Below the pieces are notes generated by a model. That model saw nothing but the letters and a program-made list of their open reading frames with translations. It was not told where the DNA came from and did not search any database. The position numbers were made by a program, and so were the translations under genes. Shown in pieces: positions 1-7,059 of a DNA stretch of 15,076 nucleotides. Source of the stretch: Candidatus Thalassarchaeaceae archaeon (lineage in GTDB: Archaea; Thermoplasmatota; Poseidoniia; Poseidoniales; Thalassarchaeaceae); assembly GCA_029250425.1 (NCBI GenBank), contig JAQXFF010000310.1, positions 1 through 15,076 of the forward strand, given 5' to 3'. Positions within the stretch are counted from its first letter, which is position 1. Every line of letters begins with the position of its first letter.

Positions 1-439
1 GGTTTGAATCCTCTTTTTCTGGTGCTTCTTCAGGGATTTCTTGGATTTTCTTTGCTGCTTCGGTAAAGGTGGTGGCCAATTGTGTGACTACAGTTTCAGT
101 TTCAGTAAATTCGTTTTGTAGTGTTGTCAAAACATCTTCAACTTCAACCAAGCGCGATTCTAAGATGGAGATGGCTTCTGAACGGGGTTTCTCTGCTTGG
201 ATCCCCGAACCGATATCGACCACGACGGTGTTGCCTTTTGGTACAGCAGGCAACTGCACACCCCCGCCTAATGGAATCATTGTGGGTTGATTGGTATCGA
301 GAGTTTTGAGGGCTGCAATGACGCCGAGTTGTTCAAGGCGGATTTCTGACAGTTTGGTAATCTGTTCTTCGATTCGCGCCATCTTTTGTCGATTCATCTC
401 GACAAGTTGTGCGATTCGTTGCAATTCTTGCTGCTCCAT
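1..439 (-). CDS. pfdA: Prefoldin subunit alpha (3' end cut by window edge)
   Basis: The frame is open for 146 codons from the ATG at 437-439 to the left edge, with no stop, so only the last few residues can be missing (the family is usually about 140-150 aa). The N-terminal helix (about residues 1-45, starting MEQQELQRIAQLVEMN) and a C-terminal helix (about 95-135) flank a hydrophobic centre with MIPLGGGVQLPA and NTVVVDIGSGIQAEK, the beta-strand pattern of prefoldin alpha. In the family it joins the beta subunit in a jellyfish-shaped hexamer that hands unfolded proteins to the thermosome in the cytoplasm. The tail is acidic (EEAPEKEDSN). A good ribosome binding site, GGAGGA at 446-451 (minus), lies 6 bases before the ATG. 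Its upstream neighbour is the DoxX-like gene 61 bases away on the same strand, so co-transcription is possible. Confidence 0.9.
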   Translation of the reverse strand, partial: MEQQELQRIAQLVEMNRQKMARIEEQITKLSEIRLEQLGVIAALKTLDTNQPTMIPLGGGVQLPAVPKGNTVVVDIGSGIQAEKPRSEAISILESRLVEVEDVLTTLQNEFTETETVVTQLATTFTEAAKKIQEIPEEAPEKEDSN

Positions 440-500
440 CACCGGTCCTCCGTATCGGTCGACTCGCCCGGGTATCATCAAGCCGTCGATGGCGATTGTT

Positions 501-866
501 TCACGCTGCAAAGACAAATAGAGACATTGCAAGCATGGTCATTGCAGGTACTGCCTTACTGATTGGATCGGTGCGGATGCGCAAATGCATGAGGACTGCT
601 CCGGCCATCAGAGTGGCCATGAACATGGCTGCTTCTTTTACAGGAAGTGGGATCCAGATCCCGGCAGCGAGGGTTACTGCAAGGGCGACTTTTGCTATCC
701 CAACGAGAGGTAGGGCCCAGTCTGGTAGCCCGTATACTTTGAATTCTTCACGTAAATTCTTCGCGTCTCCTCCACGGTAATTCGTATCCCAATTATATCG
801 AATTGTCCACACAAAGAAAATTACTGTGGCAATTATCAGCTGTACTATCGTTGTTATTGTTTCCAT
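501..866 (-). CDS. DoxX-like four-helix membrane protein
   Basis: 121 aa with four hydrophobic segments at about 4-22, 50-72, 77-95 and 103-120. The second and third helices are separated by a short W-I-P-L-P turn, and the loop after helix 1 contains RYNWDTNYRGG. This size and helix layout fit the DoxX/DoxX_2 family of small inner-membrane proteins, whose biochemical role is mostly unknown; some members associate with quinone or redox proteins. The start is fixed by a strong Shine-Dalgarno GGAGGT at 873-878 (minus), 6 bases from the ATG at 864-866. The gene is divergent from the nucleotidyltransferase and lies upstream of prefoldin alpha on the same strand. Membrane location is near certain; the DoxX label is moderately certain. 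Confidence 0.75.
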   Translation of the reverse strand: METITTIVQLIIATVIFFVWTIRYNWDTNYRGGDAKNLREEFKVYGLPDWALPLVGIAKVALAVTLAAGIWIPLPVKEAAMFMATLMAGAVLMHLRIRTDPISKAVPAMTMLAMSLFVFAA

Positions 867-969
867 ATTATTACCTCCAAGGGTATACTACATTAGTCAC
901 TGTTTACTTATGAATAGTCGTTTTGTTTCTGCCGTTGGTCTGAAGAACTGGGTATAGGTCCCATTGGGT

Positions 970-1743
970 ATGGTCGCCCTTGCTGCTGTGCTACTCTGTG
1001 GTGGGAAGGGTAGTCGAATGTTGGCCGGTGGTGTGACCACCCACAAACCACTGTTGGAGGTGGGTGGAATGCCTGCGACTCGGTTTGTTGTCGAGGGGTT
1101 GTTGGGGGGATCGGTACAATTCTCTCAATTCATCATTGTCGTTCCCCCTGGACGTGAATCAGAATATGAAAAAGCGTTGGATGGGTTGGGTTGCCGAATC
1201 ATCACACAAGAGCATGCATTGGGAACTGGGAATGCTGTGTACGATTCCTTGGAACACTTGCTATCCCCAGTGGAACATGTCTACGTCTCATTTGGTACGC
1301 AGCCATTGGTGCGAACTGAAACCATCGAGGGTTCTCTGAATCAACATATACAGCACAATCTCGGATTCACATTGGCCACCGTCATCATGGATCATCCGTA
1401 TGCGCCATTGCTTCGGGATTCGGATGGCAGGGTTTGTGGATCGGTGGAGACGCATCTCGAGGGGGCTGAAATGCCAACGCATGGGGAGACCAATATTGGT
1501 GCTTATTGGGCCAGTAGAACTGCACTAGATGAGGTCTTGACTGGTTTGCACAACTCGTTGTTTATCGAAAAGGAAAATCGCTATGACACCAATTCTGGTG
1601 AACTGGGCTTCCCCAACGAAATGGTTCGTGGGTGTCTGGCCGCGGGATTGGGAGTTGATGGGGTTCCAATCGCCACTGAAATTGAAATGATGGGGATTAA
1701 AACACCCGAAACGTTGTCGGCGATTAGGAAAATCGTGGAGTAA
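970..1743 (+). CDS. GlmU-like sugar-phosphate nucleotidyltransferase domain protein
   Basis: 257 aa from the ATG at 970 (a TTG at 964 is also in frame). The N-terminus LAAVLLCGGKGSRM (5-17) is the nucleotide-binding loop of the NTP_transferase Rossmann-like fold, followed by HKPLLEVGG (25-33). Q80 and ALGTGNAV (83-90) match the uracil-recognition region of GlmU-type uridylyltransferases, and NIGAY (175-179) the sugar-binding strand. There is no C-terminal left-handed beta-helix, so no acetyltransferase part. Both canonical GlmU metal ligands look replaced: the Asp of the G-D-x-P-L motif is Thr110 (FGTQPL, 108-113) and the Asn of the C-terminal GVN motif is Lys244 (GIKTPE). The protein may therefore use another metal geometry, another substrate, or be a non-catalytic relative. 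The TAA stop directly abuts the convergent eL20 stop. A TATA-like stretch lies at about 902-912. Confidence 0.75.
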   Translation: MVALAAVLLCGGKGSRMLAGGVTTHKPLLEVGGMPATRFVVEGLLGGSVQFSQFIIVVPPGRESEYEKALDGLGCRIITQEHALGTGNAVYDSLEHLLSPVEHVYVSFGTQPLVRTETIEGSLNQHIQHNLGFTLATVIMDHPYAPLLRDSDGRVCGSVETHLEGAEMPTHGETNIGAYWASRTALDEVLTGLHNSLFIEKENRYDTNSGELGFPNEMVRGCLAAGLGVDGVPIATEIEMMGIKTPETLSAIRKIVE

Positions 1744-2001
1744 TCACTCTTCTTCAACTACCGCTGAGAAGTCGTGTGTGTCGCGGAATGCGGAAATTAC
1801 TACGGGTTCTTTGGATTGTGTAGGTTCAATTTTGGCCACATTCTCGATATTTACAAACCGGCGATTGACGCCGTGACGGCTGCCGAAAAAGGAGTAAATT
1901 CGGTGACGTGCGTCGACTTCGTCGGCCGCGACAACGTCCTTTGTGAATGCCTGAACGACTCGTCCGTTCGGGAAGGTTCCGGTTGCTCTGAATGCCTGCA
2001 T
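1744..2001 (-). CDS. rpl18a: Large-subunit ribosomal protein eL20 (L18Ae/LX)
   Basis: 85 aa from the ATG at 1999-2001. The N-terminus MQAFRATGTFPNG, then VVQAFTKDVVAADEVDARHR and the GSRHGVNRRFVNIENV segment (40-55), follow the archaeal LX/eL20 pattern, in which GSRHxVxRRFIxIexV is the hallmark. It is a 50S surface protein. An in-frame GTG at 2035-2037 would add 12 residues but has no ribosome binding site and extends beyond the family N-terminus, so the internal ATG is preferred; the site before that ATG is also weak (GGTGG about 9 bases upstream). In many euryarchaeota the order eL31-eIF6-LX-pfdA-ftsY is conserved. Here LX and pfdA are on the same strand but two other genes lie between them. 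The C-terminal tail (about 65-85) is longer and more acidic than in the shortest LX proteins. Confidence 0.88.
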   Translation of the reverse strand: MQAFRATGTFPNGRVVQAFTKDVVAADEVDARHRIYSFFGSRHGVNRRFVNIENVAKIEPTQSKEPVVISAFRDTHDFSAVVEEE

Positions 2002-2054
2002 CGGGCCGGGCCACCGACCTTTCTCGTTTAAGCGCACCGTTTGTCATAGTGGGC

Positions 2055-2072
2055 GATGATTGATGATTGATG
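2055..2072. repeat. Short tandem repeat GATGATT in divergent leader
   Basis: Two complete copies of GATGATT plus a partial third (GATG) lie in the 87-base space between the divergent eL20 and subtilase genes, 16-34 bases before the protease ATG. It may be part of the protease leader or simple slippage; no function can be read from it. Confidence 0.5.
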
Positions 2073-2088
2073 GGGGGTTCGGGGTGCC

Positions 2089-4893
2089 ATGCGTCGGTCG
2101 GCATTGGTATTGTGCCTGCTTCTGCTCACACCCGTTTCCGGTGCGTGGTCATTACCGGAAATTCCTGACGTTGAACTTGAAGAAGAATGGATTGTGGAGC
2201 AAAAAGAAGGGTGGGGGCACACGGGTTGGGTCGCACTTCGGAGTGAGGGTTTGGAGCCACTGCGACAAATATCAGCGACCGAAGTACTCGTCTGGGGCGA
2301 TCATGGAACTTACCAATTAGAGGTTGAGTCTGTGTTACGGGGCCCGACTGCCGATGGGTATCGTGTTGTGTTGGAACCCCGACTGCCATCACACGCACAA
2401 TGGGACATTCTCTCTACGTTTGAATTTGAAGCGTTGCAACTTGCTGGAACCAACAGTGCTCTACCGACTTCATTTGAAATTCATGGTGTGGACCCTGTCA
2501 TTTTCGATTCGGTTCCGGGTATTTGGTGGGTTGAGCCCTTGCTTGAAACCAAGGCGCGAAATTCACTGTCATCAAGTATTATGGAGAATGGTTCAATGAA
2601 TGGGCATCCTGGTTGGGATTTGGGATTGAATGGGTCGGGAGTCATTATTGGTGTAGCTGATTCAGGAATTGAATTGGATCATGCATGTTTCAGTGAAAAT
2701 GCGACTGAAATCGGTGAGGTTGGGGTAGGTCATCGCAAGGTTGTCCTCGTGAATACTAGTATCGATGATGGTGATCATTCAGGGCAGGCCGATTACAAGC
2801 ATGGCACACACATCGCTGGAACATTGGTTTGTGATTTGTGGAATGGAAATGTGAGTGACGGGATGAGTCCTTCACACGGTGCGCGTGTATTGTTCCAAGA
2901 TGTTGTCAATGAATCTGGTTGGTCTGAACCCACTGTGGATTGGTTACTCGCGGAGGCTGTTGCCAATGGTGTTGTCATCCACTCCGATAGTTGGGGCGAT
3001 GATACCGAAGCCTACACTCTTCGAAGTGCTGAGTTTGATCTATGGCACAGAGAGATGCCGTGGTCGCTCGCATTCATTGCACCAGGAAACAATCCTTCAA
3101 AATTCTATGAGCCCGCCAATGCAAGAAATGTTGTTTCAGTGGGTGGCACCCTGAGTGACAATTCAACAGACCTCTACACTTCTTCATCCCAGGGACCGAC
3201 AGAGGAGGGTTTGCGTGGTAATTTCATAGCCACACCAGCAGTTGGCATTATTTCTGCATCTGCCGATGGTAACCTGTCGTCATTCAACGATGATATGCGC
3301 TCAAGCACGGGTACGAGTATGTCTACTCCGTTAGGTGCATCCATCACGGCCGTCATTCAACAAATGGTGCAGGACGGTTGGTTTACTGAGGAAGGGTTCG
3401 TGCCATCAGGACCGCAGTTACGCGCACTTCTCGCGTTGTCTTCTGATTCCTTACCAGTGGGGGTTGCTCCTGATGCACAACAAGGGTGGGGGCGCCCCAA
3501 TCTTGCCAACATCATCGACTATGATGAGAATTCATCTGCAAATATCTGGATTCATGATTCTTACATGATGAATGAAACAATTCGCATGGGTTTGATCGAT
3601 GAGTGGTTGGCTGCCAATGGAAGTCGTCCATTGGAACAAGTCATTGAATCAAAATGGAATGGGTCTGATGCTCAAGGTCCGTTCCTCAAGCAAGGTGAAA
3701 ATACATCTTGGAATTTGACACTAATTCCTGGTGAAGATTTGGAAGTGATTCTTTCATTCAACCAGCGGCCATTTGGTGCGGTCTCTGATGACTTAGGTGT
3801 CTCAGTAATCTTGCCCAATGGTACAGTCATTAGAAGTAATGAGTCTCTCGAAGGGACCGAGTATGTTCACTTGCTCGCTGCCGATTTGATTGGGGTAGAA
3901 AATGTGACAATCAGGGTTGATGCTAGTCTTGTCGGGATTGGAAACTACTCGGGTGTTCTTGGAAGTGATGGAGATATGTTGGGCTTCGCCCTAGCCGTCA
4001 AAGGTGTGGGTGGAGAAGTTGTTGTGCCTGAACCCGAACCCGTATCTGAACCAGAGGATGGTGATGAAGACGGAGTTCCTGATGAGGAAGATGGTTGTCC
4101 AAATACTGAATTTGAATATCGTAACATGGTGGGTTATGACGGATGTATTCCTGAACCTATGAATTATTCAACTGAGGATGTATTTGTCAAGGTCGAATGG
4201 GTTCATTCTGAACATAATGGAATGTTTATTCTTCAATTGAATGGCTCTGCTGCACCAATACACGTTGATAATTTCCGGCAGCATGTTGAGAATGGTCGTT
4301 ACAATGGTACTCTCTTCCATCGCGTTATTGATAATTTTATGATCCAAGGGGGCGATTTTGAGACTGGTGAGGGCTACGGTGGTTATGCTGCACGTTTCTA
4401 TCAATATTGTAACGGTGAATATTCTACTGATGTCACTTGCGCAGGACTGGGACAATCTGCGTGGACGGTTCCTGCTGAGTTAAATAATGGGTTGGATCAT
4501 GTTCCATATGCTCTTTCAATGGCGAGAACGAGTGCCCCAAACTCTGCTGGCAGCCAATTCTTCATTGTTGACAAGGACGCGTATCCTGACTGGCTTGATG
4601 GTGAATATTCTGTGTTTGGAAAAGTAATCTCTGGTTATGAGGGGGTCGAGTACATCAGCACCGTCGGCACTGGGGGTATGGATCGCCCCGTCGATAATGT
4701 GATGATCATAAGTATGGGAATCATCGATTGGCCGTTGTCTGATGACAATGATGCGACTAGTGTCATCGATGAGGGGAATAATACCAATTCGTCAGAGGGG
4801 GGTTTACAGTGGCGGGTTGTGGGAGCCTTCTTCGCCATATTATTCGTTGTCATGGTTTTGATTTCTATTCGAAAACGCTCCAATAATGGATAA
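2089..4893 (+). CDS. Membrane-anchored subtilisin-like serine protease fused to a cyclophilin-type prolyl isomerase
   Basis: 934 aa. Signal peptide at 1-20 (MRR then a Leu-rich core, cut near SGAWS). After a propeptide-like region (about 25-160), an S8 domain carries the full triad: D191 in VADSGIELDH, H238 in HGTHIAGTL, S410 in GTSMSTP, with oxyanion N334 in APGNN. A beta-rich region (about 480-640) follows, then a Pro/Glu linker (645-656) and a thrombospondin-type-3-like Ca2+ repeat (DGDEDGVPDEEDGCPNT, 657-673). Residues 697-880 are a cyclophilin: FHRVIDNFMIQGGD (743-756) holds the catalytic Arg745, Phe750, Met751 and Gln753; SAGSQFFI (819-826) and WLDGEYSVFGKV (835-846) complete it. A C-terminal TM helix (about 909-926) ends in RKR. 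The ectodomain would face outside, tethered to the membrane. Several N-x-S/T sites suggest glycosylation. Start: the ATG after a G-rich leader. Likely roles are extracellular protein degradation or maturation. Confidence 0.92.
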   Translation: MRRSALVLCLLLLTPVSGAWSLPEIPDVELEEEWIVEQKEGWGHTGWVALRSEGLEPLRQISATEVLVWGDHGTYQLEVESVLRGPTADGYRVVLEPRLPSHAQWDILSTFEFEALQLAGTNSALPTSFEIHGVDPVIFDSVPGIWWVEPLLETKARNSLSSSIMENGSMNGHPGWDLGLNGSGVIIGVADSGIELDHACFSENATEIGEVGVGHRKVVLVNTSIDDGDHSGQADYKHGTHIAGTLVCDLWNGNVSDGMSPSHGARVLFQDVVNESGWSEPTVDWLLAEAVANGVVIHSDSWGDDTEAYTLRSAEFDLWHREMPWSLAFIAPGNNPSKFYEPANARNVVSVGGTLSDNSTDLYTSSSQGPTEEGLRGNFIATPAVGIISASADGNLSSFNDDMRSSTGTSMSTPLGASITAVIQQMVQDGWFTEEGFVPSGPQLRALLALSSDSLPVGVAPDAQQGWGRPNLANIIDYDENSSANIWIHDSYMMNETIRMGLIDEWLAANGSRPLEQVIESKWNGSDAQGPFLKQGENTSWNLTLIPGEDLEVILSFNQRPFGAVSDDLGVSVILPNGTVIRSNESLEGTEYVHLLAADLIGVENVTIRVDASLVGIGNYSGVLGSDGDMLGFALAVKGVGGEVVVPEPEPVSEPEDGDEDGVPDEEDGCPNTEFEYRNMVGYDGCIPEPMNYSTEDVFVKVEWVHSEHNGMFILQLNGSAAPIHVDNFRQHVENGRYNGTLFHRVIDNFMIQGGDFETGEGYGGYAARFYQYCNGEYSTDVTCAGLGQSAWTVPAELNNGLDHVPYALSMARTSAPNSAGSQFFIVDKDAYPDWLDGEYSVFGKVISGYEGVEYISTVGTGGMDRPVDNVMIISMGIIDWPLSDDNDATSVIDEGNNTNSSEGGLQWRVVGAFFAILFVVMVLISIRKRSNNG

Positions 4894-4931
4894 TTTTGTC
4901 AGTCGGAACAAGGTGAACCTTCAAACCTAGG

Positions 4932-4970
4932 ACTCGCGTGCGCGTGAGTGGCGCTGACTGCGTCAGGTGA
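4932..4970 (+). promoter_or_regulatory. Two tandem hairpins in the actin leader, the second overlapping the ribosome binding site
   Basis: Stem 1 pairs 4932-4938 (ACTCGCG) with 4943-4949 (CGTGAGT) around a four-base loop, with one G-U pair. Stem 2 pairs CTGAC (4954-4958) with GTCAG (4962-4966) around TGC. The last two bases of stem 2 are the first two of the Shine-Dalgarno AGGTGA (4965-4970), which sits 5 bases before the ATG at 4976. Folding could hide the site partly. The pairing is seen directly; regulation is inference. Confidence 0.5.
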
Positions 4971-4975
4971 GAAAA

Positions 4976-5977
4976 ATGGCAGAGAGACTATACATTGGAA
5001 TCGATTTAGGAACATATCAATCTACGATTTCAGCAAGCAACGGACAAAGCGGCACAGTCGAGACGGTTGTGGGTAAGCCCAAGGATCCAATCGCACGAAA
5101 TTTCCTCAAGCGTGACACGCTTTTTGGTGCAGATGCACTAAAGAACAAGCTCGCTTGCAACCTATACCGCCCCCTTGCAGCAGGTGTTGCTCAGGATGAT
5201 GAGAACAACTTGGCAGCAGCCAAGGCTTTCGTCACTCACCTTGTCGAAAGTGTGGACCCGGAAGACTTCGATGAAGTCTACGGCGTTATCTGCTCACCAA
5301 GCCACATCTCGTTTGTAGACAAGAGCAATCTTGTCTCGATTTTGCGCGGCCAGGTCAACGCGATCATGGTTGCCTCTGAACCGTTCGCTGTTGCATACGG
5401 ACTTGGAGAAATCGGTGGAAGTATTGTTGCTGACATCGGTGCAGGAACCACTGACGTTTGCCGAATGTACGGTACTTTCCCAAATGATGGAGATGAGTGC
5501 ACACTCGAAGAAGCTGGAGATTGGATCGATGAAGAATTGAAAACACTCATCGAGAAGAAGTACACCGGCGCACAACTCACCAAGGACATGGTTCGTGGAT
5601 GGAAAGAAGCGGGCTCATATGTTGGTGAAGGTCGAGAAATGATGGTTGAACTCAGTGTAGATGGAAAGAAGCAAGTTGTCGATGTGGGTGACCTGATTGG
5701 AATCGCTTGCACCAAGCTTGTGACACCCCTTGTCAACTCCATCAAAGGCATTGTTGCAGGTGCAGATCCAGAATACCAACCAATCATGCGAAACAACATC
5801 ATTCTTGCTGGTGGCGGTTCACTAATCGAAGGATTGGCTGACGCTGTTGCTGAAGGATTGGCTGACATCGGTGATGTCAGTGTTTGGTGTGCTGAAGACC
5901 CGGTCGAAAAGGTGGCAGAAGGTGCACTTGCACTTGCTTGCGATATGCCTGATGACCAGTTCACTTCAATCAACTGA
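4976..5977 (+). CDS. MamK/MreB-like actin-family filament ATPase
   Basis: 333 aa from the ATG at 4976, chosen because AGGTGA (4965-4970) lies 5 bases upstream; a GTG at 4967 is inside that site. Actin-superfamily motifs are complete: phosphate-1 GIDLGTYQST (8-17), phosphate-2 DIGAGTTD (153-160), preceded by ASEPFAVAYGLG, and adenosine motif LAGGGS (277-282). The length suits the compact prokaryotic actins. From memory, segments such as VVGKPKD, NLYRPLAAGV, SEPFAVAYGL, LEEAGDWIDEEL and the spacing to the C-terminus align well with magnetosome MamK, better than with MreB or the Thermoplasma Ta0583 actin. It probably forms ATP-dependent cytoplasmic filaments. Codons favour AAG, GGT/GGA and GTT, consistent with strong expression. 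A two-TM membrane protein follows after 10 bases. MamK affinity is inference; actin fold is near certain. Confidence 0.9.
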   Translation: MAERLYIGIDLGTYQSTISASNGQSGTVETVVGKPKDPIARNFLKRDTLFGADALKNKLACNLYRPLAAGVAQDDENNLAAAKAFVTHLVESVDPEDFDEVYGVICSPSHISFVDKSNLVSILRGQVNAIMVASEPFAVAYGLGEIGGSIVADIGAGTTDVCRMYGTFPNDGDECTLEEAGDWIDEELKTLIEKKYTGAQLTKDMVRGWKEAGSYVGEGREMMVELSVDGKKQVVDVGDLIGIACTKLVTPLVNSIKGIVAGADPEYQPIMRNNIILAGGGSLIEGLADAVAEGLADIGDVSVWCAEDPVEKVAEGALALACDMPDDQFTSIN

Positions 5978-5987
5978 GGGATGGCGG

Positions 5988-6347
5988 ATGCAGCCTAGTC
6001 AAGGCGCTGTGCCATACACCCCCCAACAACCCACAATAACGGGCAGTCCTGTTGCTGTTGGACTGGGAATGCCCGTTACGGGGCAGTTCTTTCCAACTAC
6101 GAATGCAATGGTGGCTCTGATTTTGGCCTGTCTGTCTTTCGTTATATGTGGTGCATGTATGTCCATTCCAGCAGTCATTCTCGCTGGTCAGGCGTTACAA
6201 ATCACAAGTAGTATGCCCAATCACCCAGATCATGGTACGGCCAAAGCAGCGCAAGTTGTGGCATGGGTCAATATTGGATTGACTGCTGTCGTGGTGATTG
6301 CATACGCTGCATTGTTTGGATTCTTTGCAATGAATGGTGATTTTTGA
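5988..6347 (+). CDS. Two-TM membrane protein with Pro-rich N-terminal tail (DUF4190-like)
   Basis: 119 aa from the ATG at 5988, preceded by GAGGG (5976-5980, 7 bases upstream). It starts 10 bases after the actin stop, so the two are almost certainly co-transcribed. Residues 1-38 are rich in Pro, Gln, Thr and Gly and look disordered. Two hydrophobic segments at about 40-66 (with cysteines at 48, 54 and 57) and 87-113 enclose a short polar loop (TSSMPNHPDHGTAKAA). The pattern of helix, GQALQ, polar loop, Ala/Val-rich second helix resembles DUF4190-type proteins, whose function is unknown. The tail could face the cytoplasm and contact the actin filament, but only the gene order supports that. 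An extended frame reading back to 5847 overlaps the actin gene and is not credible. Confidence 0.7.
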   Translation: MQPSQGAVPYTPQQPTITGSPVAVGLGMPVTGQFFPTTNAMVALILACLSFVICGACMSIPAVILAGQALQITSSMPNHPDHGTAKAAQVVAWVNIGLTAVVVIAYAALFGFFAMNGDF

Positions 6348-6356
6348 GTGGGTTTC

Positions 6357-6390
6357 GGTGGACCCCGTGGGTCTGAGAAGTGTGATTTCA
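6357..6390 (+). repeat. Leader hairpin repeat, copy 1
   Basis: CGGTGGACCCC followed by GTGGGTCT forms a hairpin: GGACCC (6360-6365) pairs with GGGTCT (6369-6374) around CGT, with one G-U pair. GAGAAGTG and TTTCAT follow. It starts 9 bases after the membrane-protein stop and 90 bases before the cupredoxin ATG. The same unit recurs at 6967. It could be a processing or termination hairpin or a leader element; there is no T-tract. Confidence 0.55.
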
Positions 6391-6446
6391 TGTCTTCGCG
6401 TGCCCGAAAGCATCAATTGATAACCTAAACGTTGTTTTTTGGGAAC

Positions 6447-6962
6447 ATGCGCACGACTCTGTCTTGGGGAATTGTTCTCCTTTTCGTTTCGATATTTGTT
6501 CAAACAGGTGTTGCTTCGGGAGTTAATCAAGAGTCTGGATCAGGGGATGTGATCATCACTGTCGACAGTACCAATCTTCGATTTTCGCCCGATACTGTCA
6601 CGGTGACTGAGGGTGATACTGTGCGGTTCTTCTGGAATGGGCAGGCTCTACCCCACAATGCAGTTGAGACAAACGAGTTATTCGATTCGGGTGACCCACA
6701 ACGTGATGTTGATTATTCATTTACTTTTGAGGTTGGAATGAATGGAACATATGATTTCGTTTGTGAGCCTCATGCCGCCTTTGGGATGGTGGGTCAAATC
6801 ATCGTTGAACCAGCGCCCATGAATCAAGAAAATAACACTAACAATACCAACGTGACGGATTCTCCTGAAATGGAGGACAAGATGTTGCCTTCACTTTCCA
6901 TCCCATTCACACTTGCATCTCTCGCTGTCGGGGCCTGTGTCCAAAATCGTCGAATCCAGTAA
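6447..6962 (+). CDS. Secreted, membrane-tethered type I copper protein (plastocyanin-like cupredoxin)
   Basis: 171 aa from the ATG at 6447; a TTG at 6432 would add five residues but lacks support. A signal peptide covers 1-24 (MRTT then a hydrophobic core to QTGVASG). A single cupredoxin domain (about 34-121) has the usual type I copper set: H70 in ALPHNA, C106 and H109 in CEPHAAFGM, and M114, with C-x2-H-x4-M spacing. The phrase PHNAVE and the Phe/Tyr-rich strand YSFTFEVGMNGTYDFVCEPH are typical of plastocyanin/halocyanin. An Asn-rich linker with several N-x-T sites (125-145) leads to a hydrophobic C-terminal segment (about 147-165) ending in NRRIQ, so the protein is probably anchored outside the membrane as a one-electron carrier. 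The partner is not visible here. Leader hairpin repeats lie both before and after the gene. Confidence 0.88.
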   Translation: MRTTLSWGIVLLFVSIFVQTGVASGVNQESGSGDVIITVDSTNLRFSPDTVTVTEGDTVRFFWNGQALPHNAVETNELFDSGDPQRDVDYSFTFEVGMNGTYDFVCEPHAAFGMVGQIIVEPAPMNQENNTNNTNVTDSPEMEDKMLPSLSIPFTLASLAVGACVQNRRIQ

Positions 6963-6966
6963 TTCC

Positions 6967-6998
6967 GGTGGACCCCATAGGGGTCCGAGAAGTGGTGT
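6967..6998 (+). repeat. Leader hairpin repeat, copy 2
   Basis: CGGTGGACCCC is followed by a perfect 7-bp hairpin: GGACCCC (6970-6976), loop ATA, GGGGTCC (6980-6986), then GAGAAGTG and TTTCAT as in copy 1. The loop differs between copies but the stem is kept and extended, which suggests that pairing matters. It starts 4 bases after the cupredoxin stop and 93 bases before the next ATG. Confidence 0.6.
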
Positions 6999-7059
6999 TT
7001 CATCGCTTTGCCAATGTGAAGGTTCAAGAGTGGAACAGTGACGATAGGGGCTGATTGAC

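Noticed and set aside
1..11. GGTTTGAATCC resembles a tRNA T-arm
   Set aside because: The following bases do not give a credible acceptor stem, the rest would be off the window, and the stretch is in frame within the prefoldin tail.
5278..5973. Long minus-strand open frame (231 codons) inside the actin gene
   Set aside because: It is fully antisense to a gene with complete actin motifs, is Ser/Pro-rich in the way of shadow frames, and matches no family.
5847..5987. N-terminal extension of the membrane protein over the actin 3' end
   Set aside because: The extension overlaps the actin gene in another frame, whereas the ATG at 5988 has a ribosome binding site.
6360..6986. The two leader hairpins as classical intrinsic terminators
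   Set aside because: No T-tract follows either hairpin, and archaeal termination depends on T-runs rather than hairpins.
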